Positions 9,671 through 18,032 of a DNA stretch of 64,000 bases are shown in pieces. The translations under genes and the position numbers were made by a program. Positions within the stretch are counted from its first letter, which is position 1, and each line of letters starts with the position of its first letter. A model generated the notes under the pieces. That model saw nothing but the letters and a program-made list of their open reading frames with translations. It was not told the DNA's origin and searched no databases. Source of the stretch: JAXMCK01 sp046349395 (GTDB taxonomy: Bacteria; Pseudomonadota; Alphaproteobacteria; Geminicoccales; Geminicoccaceae); the NCBI GenBank assembly GCA_046349395.1, contig JAXMCK010000009.1, forward strand, positions 1-64,000, given 5' to 3'.

Positions 9671-9883
9671 CGGGGCTCGGTCTGGCTCCAGGCGGACACG
9701 TGGCTGCACCGCCGTCGCGGTAGCGTCCTAGCCTATGGGGGCGCGGTGACTTGCCCGCAAGCGACAGATGTCGCCGCAGGCGTCGGTGTCGCAACAAGCC
9801 CCTTCTCCCGACAGCCGCGGACCCGCTATTCTGATCGCGACATCGGACTGACGGTTCGCTGTCCACGATCAGGGATCGCCGGG
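9671..9883. promoter_or_regulatory. divergent promoter region between soxBDAG and its likely activator
   Basis: The 213 bases separate soxB (minus) from the AraC/GATase-like regulator (plus) and must contain both promoters. I could not pick out convincing -35/-10 boxes or a clear GbdR-type operator by eye. The control relationship is inferred from the divergent arrangement and from GbdR of Pseudomonas. Confidence 0.45.
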
Positions 9884-10870
9884 ATGAGCGACGCAAACGG
9901 ACAAGCAGTCGGCACCGAGTGCTATCTGTTCGTGCTCGTTCCGAATTTCTCGATGATCGCATTCGCCACGGCCCTGGAACCGCTTCGCCTCGCTAACCGG
10001 ACCGTTGGGCGGTCGATCTACAGCTGGAAGATCGTCTCCAAGGACGGCGGGCCGGTCGCCGCCAGCAACGGCGTGGCGGTGGCAGCCGACGGCGGCCTCG
10101 GCGATTTCCAGCCCGAGCGGCTGTCGCCCATGCCGGCAGTCGTCCTCTGTAGCGGTCTGAAAGGGGAGCGTTACCAGGACCGCGAGATGCTGGCGTGGCT
10201 CCGGCGCTGCGATCGCCGCGGGGCCGAGATCGGTGCCCTGTGCACGGGTGCCCACATCCTCGCCCGGGCCGGCCTTCTGACGGACCATCGCTGCACCATC
10301 CACTGGGAGAACCTGCCGGGGTTCGTCGAGGATTTTCCGGACGTCCCGGTCACCTCCGACCTCTACGAGATCGACCGGAAGCGCTTCACCTGCTCGGGCG
10401 GCACCGCATCGCTCGACCTGATGCTGCACAAGATCGCTCTGTCCCATGGCAGCGATCTCGCGGCCAAGGTGTCCGACCTCTGTCTCGCCGAACGGATGCG
10501 GGGTCCGGAAGATCGGCAACGCATGCCCCTTCGCGTGCGGCTGGGCGTGCACCATCCGAAGCTCATCAGTGCGGTCGAACTGATCGAATCCAACATCGAA
10601 GAGCCGATGAGCCAGGAGCGGCTCGCGCAGCGCATCGGCCTCTCTCGGCGGCAGCTCGAACGGCTCTTCCGCCGTCATCTGAGCCGTACACCGGCACAGT
10701 ACTATCTGGAGACCCGGTTGGAGCGGGCCCGGAACCTGCTCTACCAGACCGATCTGCCGGTCATGAGCGTGGCCTGCGCGTGCGGGTTCGTCTCGGCCTC
10801 GCACTTCTCGACCTGCTACCGCCAGATGTTCGGCAAGACGCCCCGGGCGGAGCGAACTAAGGCGGCGTGA
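9884..10870 (+). CDS. GlxA/GbdR-type AraC-family transcriptional regulator
   Basis: A 328-residue two-domain regulator. Residues about 10-190 form a DJ-1/PfpI (GATase1-like) ligand-sensing domain with the elbow ALCTGAHILARAGLL; residues about 215-325 form an AraC/XylS DNA-binding domain with two helix-turn-helix motifs (RLAQRIGLSRRQLERLFRR and SVACACGFVSASHFSTCYRQ). It resembles GbdR, the glycine betaine/dimethylglycine-responsive activator of sarcosine oxidase genes in Pseudomonas. ATG 9884 is chosen over the longer open frame (back to 9269), which would run into soxB. Its 3' end overlaps the convergent tsaD by 14 bases. Confidence 0.9.
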   Translation: MSDANGQAVGTECYLFVLVPNFSMIAFATALEPLRLANRTVGRSIYSWKIVSKDGGPVAASNGVAVAADGGLGDFQPERLSPMPAVVLCSGLKGERYQDREMLAWLRRCDRRGAEIGALCTGAHILARAGLLTDHRCTIHWENLPGFVEDFPDVPVTSDLYEIDRKRFTCSGGTASLDLMLHKIALSHGSDLAAKVSDLCLAERMRGPEDRQRMPLRVRLGVHHPKLISAVELIESNIEEPMSQERLAQRIGLSRRQLERLFRRHLSRTPAQYYLETRLERARNLLYQTDLPVMSVACACGFVSASHFSTCYRQMFGKTPRAERTKAA

Positions 10871-11903
10871 GCTCGGCCAGCGGCCAGCGGGCCCGAGCCG
10901 GGACGCGCTGATCGTCTCCTCCTCCGCCGCGCAGCCGTTCGATACCCGCCCAGGCGACCATCACCGCGTTGTCGGAGCACAGTGCGGCTGGAGGGACGAC
11001 AAGGTCGAAGCCGTCGTCGGCTGCCACGGTTTGCAACCGTTGACGGAGGGTCTCGTTGGCGGCCACGCCACCAGCGACCACGAGACGCCGGGGCATCTTC
11101 GTTTGCGGGCTGAACATCGCGAAAGCGTGTCGCGTCCGGTCGGTGAGACAATCCGCAACGGCTGCCTGAAACGACGCGCACATGTCGGCCATCGTCTGCT
11201 CGGCGACGGCAGCCGATCCGAGACCGAGGATCTGTTGCCTCACCGCGGTCTTGAGGCCGGAGAACGAAAAGTCGCAGCCGGGCTGACGGAGCAGCGGGCG
11301 CGGCAGGTCGAAGCGGCGCGGATCGCCGCCGGCGGCCGCTTGCTCGACACGAGGTCCGCCCGGATAGCCGAGGCCCAGCATCTTGGCGACCTTGTCGAAC
11401 GCCTCGCCCAGCGCATCGTCGATTGTCGTGCCGAGCAGGGTGTAGCGGCCGACGCCTTCGACGGCGACGAACTGGCTGTGCCCGCCGGAGACGAGAAGAA
11501 GCAGGTAGGGAAAGTCGATGTCTCTCAACAGACGGGCCGTCAGCGCGTGGGCTTCGAGGTGATTCACGGCGACGAAGGGAAGGCCGTGAACGAGAGCCAG
11601 CGTCTTGCCGGTGAGCAGGCCGACCATGAGGCCGCCGATCAACCCGGGACCTGCGGTCGCAGCGACGCCGGAAAGGTCCCCAAGGCCGACACCTGCGCTG
11701 TTCAGCGCCTCGGCGATCAGACGGTCCAGCTTCTCGACATGGGCCCGGGCTGCTATCTCGGGCACCACACCGCCATAGGGCGCGTGCTCGACCAGCTGTG
11801 AGAACAGCGGAGCCGCCAGCACGGTGCGGTCGCCGCGGACCAATGCCGCCGCGGTCTCGTCGCAACTTGTCTCGATCCCGAGGACGATACCTTGTCCCTG
11901 CAT
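10857..11903 (-). CDS. tsaD: tRNA N6-adenosine threonylcarbamoyltransferase
   Basis: A 348-residue TsaD (Kae1/Gcp) that transfers the threonylcarbamoyl group to A37 of ANN-reading tRNAs in the cytoplasm with TsaB and TsaE. It begins with the ASKHA signature GIETSCDETAAALV and carries the metal-binding histidine segment ARAHVEKLD and the phosphate motif VSGGHSQ. ATG 11903 is the likely start; a GTG lies one codon earlier. The 5' end overlaps the start of the divergent hemC, so its promoter must lie inside hemC. Confidence 0.96.
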   Translation of the reverse strand: MQGQGIVLGIETSCDETAAALVRGDRTVLAAPLFSQLVEHAPYGGVVPEIAARAHVEKLDRLIAEALNSAGVGLGDLSGVAATAGPGLIGGLMVGLLTGKTLALVHGLPFVAVNHLEAHALTARLLRDIDFPYLLLLVSGGHSQFVAVEGVGRYTLLGTTIDDALGEAFDKVAKMLGLGYPGGPRVEQAAAGGDPRRFDLPRPLLRQPGCDFSFSGLKTAVRQQILGLGSAAVAEQTMADMCASFQAAVADCLTDRTRHAFAMFSPQTKMPRRLVVAGGVAANETLRQRLQTVAADDGFDLVVPPAALCSDNAVMVAWAGIERLRGGGGDDQRVPARARWPLAELTPP

Positions 11904-12824
11904 CACCCACTCCGGATCGGCACGCGGGGCTCACCGCTGGCCTTGGCCCAGGCTCGCATGGTCGCCGAGGCTCTGGGCGCCGTCGAACCGTCCCTGACGA
12001 TCGCCGATGCCGTCGAGATCGTCGTGATCAAGACGACCGGCGACCATGTTCTTGATCGCCCCCTGGCCGAAATCGGCGGCAAGGGCCTGTTCACCAAGGA
12101 GATCGAGGATGGTCTGCTGGACCACTCGATCGACCTTGCAGTGCACTCGATGAAGGATGTGCCGACCTTCCTGCCGGACGGGCTGGTCATCGCTGCGATG
12201 CTCCCGCGCGCCGATCCGCGCGACGCCCTGATAGCACCCGGCCTCGGCAGCCTCGCCGAGATCCCTATGGGAGCGACCGTCGGCACGGCTTCGTTGCGGC
12301 GGGCGGCGCAACTGCTCGCCGTGCGACCGGACCTGAAGGTGACATCCTTGCGCGGAAACGTGCAGACGAGGCTGCGCAAAGTCAACGCAGGCGAGGTTTC
12401 GGCCACGTTCCTCGCCAAGGCCGGGCTCGACCGGCTCGGGCTGGTCGACGTTCCGGCGACGCCTATCGACCCGAAAGAGATGCTTCCAGCCGTTGCGCAG
12501 GGTGCCGTCGGGATCGAGTGCCGCCAGGACAACGCGGCCGTCATGAGCCTCCTGCAGCGGATCGACCACGCCGAAACCCACTGCCGTGTGCTGGCCGAGC
12601 GCGCCCTGCTGACGGCACTCGACGGCTCGTGCCGGACCCCCATCGCTGCCTTGGCCGTGCTCAAAGGCGATGACCTTCTTCTCGACGGTTTGGCCGCACG
12701 ACCGGACGGGACCGAGATCCAGCGTACCGAGCGGCGCGGATCGAAGTCATCGGCCGTCCAGATGGGGCGCGACGCTGGCGAGGAGTTGCGGGCCCGGCTC
12801 GGACCGGACTTCTTCACGGCGTAG
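11892..12824 (+). CDS. hemC: porphobilinogen deaminase (hydroxymethylbilane synthase)
   Basis: A 310-residue HemC that joins four porphobilinogen molecules into hydroxymethylbilane in the cytoplasm. RIGTRGSPLAL opens the protein, AVHSMKDVP holds the catalytic aspartate, SLRGNVQTRLRK contributes cofactor-binding arginines, and the cysteine in DGSCRTPIAA carries the dipyrromethane cofactor. No ATG is available; the frame starts with TTG at 11892. That start lies inside the divergent tsaD, giving a 12-base 5'-5' overlap. hemD follows after 8 bases. Confidence 0.96.
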   Translation: MSLHHPLRIGTRGSPLALAQARMVAEALGAVEPSLTIADAVEIVVIKTTGDHVLDRPLAEIGGKGLFTKEIEDGLLDHSIDLAVHSMKDVPTFLPDGLVIAAMLPRADPRDALIAPGLGSLAEIPMGATVGTASLRRAAQLLAVRPDLKVTSLRGNVQTRLRKVNAGEVSATFLAKAGLDRLGLVDVPATPIDPKEMLPAVAQGAVGIECRQDNAAVMSLLQRIDHAETHCRVLAERALLTALDGSCRTPIAALAVLKGDDLLLDGLAARPDGTEIQRTERRGSKSSAVQMGRDAGEELRARLGPDFFTA

Positions 12825-12832
12825 CGTCGGCC

Positions 12833-13579
12833 GTGCTCGTCCTGGTCACCCGACCGCGCGAGCAGAGTGCGGACACGGTCGAGGCGCTGGAAGCGCTCGG
12901 GCACGAGGCTCTCGTCGACCCCCTGCTCGCCATCCGACCCTTGGATCCGGGTCCGATCGACTTCGACCCAGCCGATGCGGTGATCGTCACCAGCGCCAAT
13001 GCCGTGCAGGCGCTGAGGGCCGTGCCCCCTTCCCTACCGATCTATGCAGTGGGCGAGTCGACGGCAGCCGCAGTCCGTTCGAAGGTGGGTAACGCCGTTC
13101 GAGTCGGCCCGGGGGATGGGTCGGGCCTGGCGGAGACCATCATCGAAGCACGGCAAGCGACGGGCGGCCCGCATTCCGTGCTGCACCTCCGCGGTGCTGC
13201 GGTCGCTGCTGATCTCGAAACGAGGTTGACGGCTGCCGGCCTGAGATATCGGTCTGTCGTGGTCTACGAGGCCGTCACGGCCGACGCCCTCGCGCCATCC
13301 ACCGTCAACGCCATGCGCGGACGACAGCTTGGAGCGGTGCTGCTGTTTTCGCCGCGCACGGCGCGGACTTTTGCCGACCTCGTCATTGCCGCCGATCTCG
13401 GCGGAGCACTCGACGGGGTCGACGCCCTCTGTCTCAGCGACAATGTCGCCGCCGCGGTCCGAGACCTACGCTGGCGCAGCGTTCGCGTAGCACCCACACG
13501 CGACCAAACGGCACTCATACGCTGCCTTGCACCTGCGCTGGCAGCCATGGTACCGCCGCCACGGGATGGAGGAGCCTGA
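12833..13579 (+). CDS. hemD: uroporphyrinogen-III synthase
   Basis: A 248-residue HemD that cyclises hydroxymethylbilane with inversion of ring D. The family is poorly conserved, but VLVTRPREQSADTVEALEALG at the N-terminus, the VIVTSANAVQAL segment and the LLFSPRTARTFADL segment are typical. The GTG start at 12833 is 8 bases after the hemC stop, consistent with one transcript. A 186-base spacer separates it from mic60. Confidence 0.92.
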   Translation: MLVLVTRPREQSADTVEALEALGHEALVDPLLAIRPLDPGPIDFDPADAVIVTSANAVQALRAVPPSLPIYAVGESTAAAVRSKVGNAVRVGPGDGSGLAETIIEARQATGGPHSVLHLRGAAVAADLETRLTAAGLRYRSVVVYEAVTADALAPSTVNAMRGRQLGAVLLFSPRTARTFADLVIAADLGGALDGVDALCLSDNVAAAVRDLRWRSVRVAPTRDQTALIRCLAPALAAMVPPPRDGGA

Positions 13580-13765
13580 GCCTCGGGGCGTTCGATCCTT
13601 CGATCCGTCGGAGCCCGGGAAACGGGGCCGGTCATGGGAGGGGGTCGAGATGTCGCGTGCGGGACTCACAGGTCCAGCGCCAGAGCCAGATCCGGCAAGC
13701 TATCCTCTCCGACCGACGCGGACGGCGAGACCAGCACCAGTACTCCAGCAACCGGGCACGCACCG

Positions 13766-15292
13766 ATGAGCGAAACGACGTCATCCGAGGCCGGCCGCCA
13801 GCAGCCGGTCAGGAACGATCCGGCGCCTGCGCCACAGCCTCCGGCGCGGAGCGGAGGGGGTTGGGCGCCAGGTGCCCTCGCCGGACTCATCGGCGGCGGC
13901 GCCATCGCCGCACTCGGCACCTATTATACGACCGAGGCGCAGAAGGCCGCCGATCCGACCTCCCGCGTGGTCGCCGTCGAGCAGCGCGTGGCCGGTACCG
14001 AAAAGACGCTGGGTGACCTCGCGGCGCTGACGGGGCGGCTGACGGCCCAGGACGAGGCGATCAGCGGCCTGCGCGGAGCGCTCGATACGACGCAGAAGCG
14101 GATCGAGTCGTTCGCGGCCGACGTGGCCGCACTCCAGAGGTCGGTCACCGATACCGACAAGACAGCCCAGGCTTCGTCTCAGGCCGTCACCGGGATCCAG
14201 ACCAGTCTCAGCTCGCTGATGTCCGAGCTCGGTGGACTGACGAGCAAGGTTCAGCCGCTGATCGGTATGGACGCCGAGTCCATGAAGGACGTGGTGTCGC
14301 GACAGAAGTTGCTGGAGCAACGCGAAGACAAGCTGACCGACGACCTCGGTGCCGCGCAGAAGGAGCTCAGCACGATCGTCGCGCAACTCGGCAACGATAC
14401 CGGTGCGCTGCGGGTGTCGCTCGGCGACCTCACCAAGCGCATCGATGGTTTGGCGGCGCAGCAGGAGGCGCTCGCGTCTGCAGAGAAGCGGGTAGCGGAC
14501 GTCGAGACTGCCATCGCGGCCCACGACAAGAAGCTGGCCGCCGTCGAGGAGGCCGCGGCAGCGGCCCAAAAGCAGGCAGCCCAGGTACAGTCCGCCGTCG
14601 ACGAGAGTGCCGGCAGTCTGAAGAGCCTGCTCGACCAGAAGGTCGGCGACCTCCAGGGAACGCTGAACCAGAAGGTCGGCGATCTCCAGGGAGCGATCGA
14701 ACAGAAGGCGACCGACCTCAGTGGCCAGATCACCGCGGCGACGGTCGGCAAGCAGAACACGGCCGGGCTGGCACTCGCCGTGCAGGAGCTGCGGGACGCG
14801 CTCGACACCGGCAAGCCTTTCGCGACCAGCCTCGACCTCGTGAAGCAGCTGAGCGGCGGCGATGCCGAGATCGAACCGCTGGTCGCCAAGCTAGAGCCCA
14901 TGGCGACGACGGGCGCACCGTCGCTGGCAGTCCTTGCCGAGCATCTCGACACCGTAATGGCCGAGGTCTCCGCCAAGCCGGCGCAGCAGGGTTCTGCACC
15001 AGCCGAGGAGCCTGCGGGCGACGACTGGATGTCGAACACCCTACGCAATCTCGGCACGCTGACGGCACTCCCGGCCGGCAACCCGTCCGAAGTGTCCGCC
15101 GTCGCGACAGCCAAGCGTGCCGTGGCCGGCAACGATCTGCAGGGTGCCGTGACGGCCCTGAAGCCCGTCGCCGATGCGGGCTATCCCGCAGCCCAGGCAT
15201 GGATCGCCGAGGCCCAGGCCCGGCTCGACGCCAAGGCCGGCGTCGATGCGCTCAACGAACGTGTCAAGGCCATGCTTACGGCCAAGAGCTGA
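13766..15292 (+). CDS. alphaproteobacterial mitofilin (Mic60) family membrane protein
   Basis: A 508-residue protein with a proline-rich cytoplasmic N-terminus, one membrane segment (GALAGLIGGGAIAALGTYYT, about residues 33-53), a long coiled coil rich in Ala, Gln, Lys and Asp, and a C-terminal mitofilin-like helical region. Alphaproteobacterial Mic60 is the bacterial relative of the mitochondrial cristae-junction protein and sits beside hemY, as here. The coiled coil contains a short internal repeat, QKVGDLQG, in tandem (about 14637-14700). ATG 13766 is preferred over the open frame start at 13634 because it gives a normal short N-terminus ahead of the membrane segment. hemY follows after 20 bases. 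Confidence 0.88.
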   Translation: MSETTSSEAGRQQPVRNDPAPAPQPPARSGGGWAPGALAGLIGGGAIAALGTYYTTEAQKAADPTSRVVAVEQRVAGTEKTLGDLAALTGRLTAQDEAISGLRGALDTTQKRIESFAADVAALQRSVTDTDKTAQASSQAVTGIQTSLSSLMSELGGLTSKVQPLIGMDAESMKDVVSRQKLLEQREDKLTDDLGAAQKELSTIVAQLGNDTGALRVSLGDLTKRIDGLAAQQEALASAEKRVADVETAIAAHDKKLAAVEEAAAAAQKQAAQVQSAVDESAGSLKSLLDQKVGDLQGTLNQKVGDLQGAIEQKATDLSGQITAATVGKQNTAGLALAVQELRDALDTGKPFATSLDLVKQLSGGDAEIEPLVAKLEPMATTGAPSLAVLAEHLDTVMAEVSAKPAQQGSAPAEEPAGDDWMSNTLRNLGTLTALPAGNPSEVSAVATAKRAVAGNDLQGAVTALKPVADAGYPAAQAWIAEAQARLDAKAGVDALNERVKAMLTAKS

Positions 15293-15312
15293 CCCCAGGG
15301 AGCTGACCTACG

Positions 15313-16704
15313 ATGTTTCGTCTCATCATCTTCCTGGTCGTCGCGGCTCTCCTGGCCCTTGGCGCCCATTGGATCGTCGAGCACCCGGACGTCATCCACC
15401 TGGAGGTCCAGGGCCAACCACTGAAGATCCACCACACCGTGGCCATCGTCGCGGCGATAGCGATCGGTGCCGTCGTGCTCTACGAGCTGTTCCGCGTGCT
15501 GCGCTGGCTGCCCGAGCGCATCCGCTCCAGCCGCCAGTCCTCGCAGAAGATACGCGGGCTGCAGGAGCTGGCCGACGGCCTCGTGGCCGTCGCTGCAGGC
15601 GATCTCGGCTCGGCCAAGGCGCACCACCGGACGGCCGAGAAGCTCCTGCCGAACACGGGTGCGGTGACGTTCCTCTCGGCCCAGACGGCACAGCTCGAGG
15701 GCAAGGAGGATGTGGCGCATCTGAAATTCCATCAGATGCTCCGGACCCAGGACACCGAGCTTCTGGGCCTGCGCGGTCTGCTCGCACAGAGCATGAAGAC
15801 CGGCGATCAGAAGGAGGCGCTTGAGCTGGCGCGCCGGGCCTACCGGCGCAACCCCTCGGTTCCCTGGGTGCTCACGACCCTGTTCGAGCTGCTGGCGCGG
15901 GACGAGCAATGGAACGAGGCGCTGGGTATCGTCAGCGAGATGGGCAATCGCGGCGTCATCAGCGACGCGGAGATGAAGCGGCGCCGCGCCATCCTGTACC
16001 ACATGGCGGCCAAGAAGGCGCTGGCCGAGGATCGTATCGACGAGGCACTCTCGCAGGAGCGCAAGGCGGTGGCCAACGGCCCGGCCTTCGTTCCGGCGGT
16101 GGTGACCGCTGCCGATCTCTCCGTGCGTCAGGGTCGCCGTCGCAATGCGGCGAAGATGATCGAGGATGCATGGCGGGTCGCCCCGCACCCGGATCTCGCC
16201 AAGGCCTTTGCCCGCCTCGAGGACAAGGAGACGCCGGCGCAGCGTGTCCAGCGGTTCCAGTTCCGGCTGTCGGGCCTGCAGGCCAACAATCTGGAGACGC
16301 ATGTCGCCCTGGCGGACCTTGCCCTACAGGCCCGTGACTTCGATCTGGCGAGGGCGGAACTGGAGAAGGCCATGTCGCTGGAGCCGACGGCCCGCGTCTA
16401 CCGGATGATGGCCGATCTCGAGCGGGCCCAGGGCAATGCGGCCAAGGCGCAGGATTGGCTGTCGCGAGCGCTCGATGCACCGCCGGATCGTGCGTGGATC
16501 TGCGAGGATACGAACGAGGTGCTGTCGGAGTGGGCGCCGTTCGGCTCCGGCGGTCGATTCGACTCGGTGCAGTGGGCGCAGCCAATGCGGGTCGCGACCT
16601 ACATGAACGCCGACGCGGACTCGTTTCTGGCGGGCGAGGCCGAGACGGTCGACGTGTCGCCGAAGCCAGCGCAGGGCACACAAGGTGCTCCGGCACCCGC
16701 CTAG
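15313..16704 (+). CDS. hemY: HemY-type TPR membrane protein of the heme cluster
   Basis: A 463-residue protein of the bacterial HemY_N family (not the Bacillus protoporphyrinogen oxidase that shares the name). Two membrane segments are visible (about residues 1-20 and 42-62), followed by TPR-like helical repeats to about residue 380. Family members lie next to hem genes in Proteobacteria, but no enzymatic role is proven. It ends in a Pro/Ala-rich tail. It is the last gene of the hemC-hemD-mic60-hemY run and is followed by tRNA-Thr. Confidence 0.92.
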   Translation: MFRLIIFLVVAALLALGAHWIVEHPDVIHLEVQGQPLKIHHTVAIVAAIAIGAVVLYELFRVLRWLPERIRSSRQSSQKIRGLQELADGLVAVAAGDLGSAKAHHRTAEKLLPNTGAVTFLSAQTAQLEGKEDVAHLKFHQMLRTQDTELLGLRGLLAQSMKTGDQKEALELARRAYRRNPSVPWVLTTLFELLARDEQWNEALGIVSEMGNRGVISDAEMKRRRAILYHMAAKKALAEDRIDEALSQERKAVANGPAFVPAVVTAADLSVRQGRRRNAAKMIEDAWRVAPHPDLAKAFARLEDKETPAQRVQRFQFRLSGLQANNLETHVALADLALQARDFDLARAELEKAMSLEPTARVYRMMADLERAQGNAAKAQDWLSRALDAPPDRAWICEDTNEVLSEWAPFGSGGRFDSVQWAQPMRVATYMNADADSFLAGEAETVDVSPKPAQGTQGAPAPA

Positions 16705-16760
16705 GTCGGGCGTTCGAAAGCTTGCCATCGAAGCGCGGGCCGGTGTAGTCAGCCCGCGTC

Positions 16761-16836
<76 letters not shown>

Positions 16837-17382
16837 AGTTCAAACATTCGGCCGCCACCGCGAGGCAGGTTCCGCCATATCGTAGTCTGGGGAAGCAGCG
16901 CCCGCGGCCGGAACTCCACGACGGCGGCCTCCTTGGTTTGGCTGACAACGGAGCTGCGCCGTCGTGCTGGCCTCAGCAGCAGGAACGTTCTTGGCTTGCG
17001 CCGCGAGCGACGGTCTTAACGCTCAGGTCTTAGCAGGCTCGGTCTTGACGGCCGCCGGCTGTCGCTCCTGGGCTCACGAATCGATCGCCTGGCGGTCGAT
17101 GGTCGGGAACGCCAGCGTGGTCTGCCGGTCCTGCGATATCTCGCAGCCGGGTTGACGCGAAGAGTGATGCCGCTATTGCGACGAGGGGGAGTTTGGCCCC
17201 CCCGACCGTAACCGACGCTTGGATTGCTCCCGCAATCGCAAGGTGTTCAAGGCAGAGACAGAGAAGATCCTTGAGCTGCACCGGAAGCGTCTGCTCAGGG
17301 TGATCGGGCTCATCGGCGAGGACAACGTCAAACCCGCACTCGACACTGTCCTCAAGGTCCTCATCCGGAATGGCGAACGCTA
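16837..17382. other. non-coding/degenerate stretch between tRNA-Thr and the IS630 element
   Basis: About 545 bases with no intact gene. I see no RNA gene and no attachment-site copy of the tRNA 3' end. The last 210 bases hold the tail of a broken reading frame described separately. The rest has no reading frame I recognise on either strand. Confidence 0.5.
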
Positions 17383-17383
17383 G
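17168..17383 (+). pseudogene. C-terminal fragment of an unidentified protein truncated beside the IS630 element
   Basis: After a stop at 17165-17167 the frame is open to a TAG at 17381-17383, giving about 71 residues with no proper start. The first part has Cys pairs (CRYCDEGEFG and later LDCSRN) and the last part reads as a charged helix (KAETEKILELHRKRLLRVIG) followed by KPALDTVLKVLIRNG. It looks like real protein sequence cut off from its N-terminus, but I do not recognise the family. Its stop codon TAG includes the TA dinucleotide where the IS630 element inserted. Confidence 0.35.
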
Positions 17384-17390
17384 AGCATTT

Positions 17391-17985
17391 TCACGCTGGG
17401 CGTGGATAGCCTGAGTTGGCGATGAAGTTGGCGCATTCGGTAGGCGGGAAGAGATCGAGGAGCCGGCCGATGGCGTTCCACAGCCCGTCGACGGTGCGTT
17501 CGGCGGCCTTGCGCAGGAGGGCCTTGAGCTTGGCGAAGGCCTGCTCGATCGGATTGAGGTCGGGCGAGTAGGGCGGCAGATAACGGAGTTCGGCCCCGCG
17601 GGCCTCGATGGCCTCCCGAATGCCGGCGACTTTGTGCGCGGGCAGGTTGTCCATGACCACGATGTCGCCGGGCCGCAGCTCAGGGGCCAACATCTGCTCG
17701 ATCCAGGCCCGGAAGATGACACCGTTCATCGCCCCGTCGGTGACGTAGGGGGCGACGAAGCCGCGGGCGGTGAGGCCGCCGACGAAGGTGGTGGACTTCC
17801 AGTGTCCGTGAGGTACGGGCCCGTCCACGCGTTGCCCGCGCGGGCCGCGGCCATAGCGCCGGGCCATGTTGGTGGCGGCTCCGGTCTCGTCGACAAAGAC
17901 GAGGCGTTCCGGGTTCAGCCTACGCTGCCCGGCGCGCCAGTCGGCTCGCCCCGCGGCGATGTCGGGCCGGTCCTGCTCCTGCGCC
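17391..17985 (-). pseudogene. IS630 transposase, C-terminal (DDE) part, cut off by IS66
   Basis: The minus strand encodes the catalytic half of an IS630 transposase: LVFVDETGAATNMARRYGRG contains the first acidic residue, VVMDNLPAHK the second, and PPYSPDLNPIEQAFAKLK the third region. The reading frame enters from the IS66 boundary at 17985 and joins, across the insert, to the KKSLRAQ segment of the N-terminal part. It cannot be expressed intact while the IS66 element is present. Confidence 0.92.
17978..17985. repeat. left 8-bp target site duplication of the IS66 element
   Basis: CCTGCGCC lies immediately outside the left IS66 end and is repeated exactly at 20532-20539 outside the right end. 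Eight bases is the usual duplication length for IS66. Confidence 0.9.
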
Positions 17986-18007
17986 GTACGCGTCCGGCGA
18001 GGACCGC
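17986..18007 (+). repeat. left terminal inverted repeat of IS66
   Basis: Begins GTACGCGTCCGGCGAGGACC. It matches the reverse complement of 20510-20531 at about 18 of 22 positions, including the terminal GTA typical of IS66 ends. Confidence 0.85.
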
Positions 18008-18032
18008 GGTGAAGCAGCGCTGAGGTCGTGGC

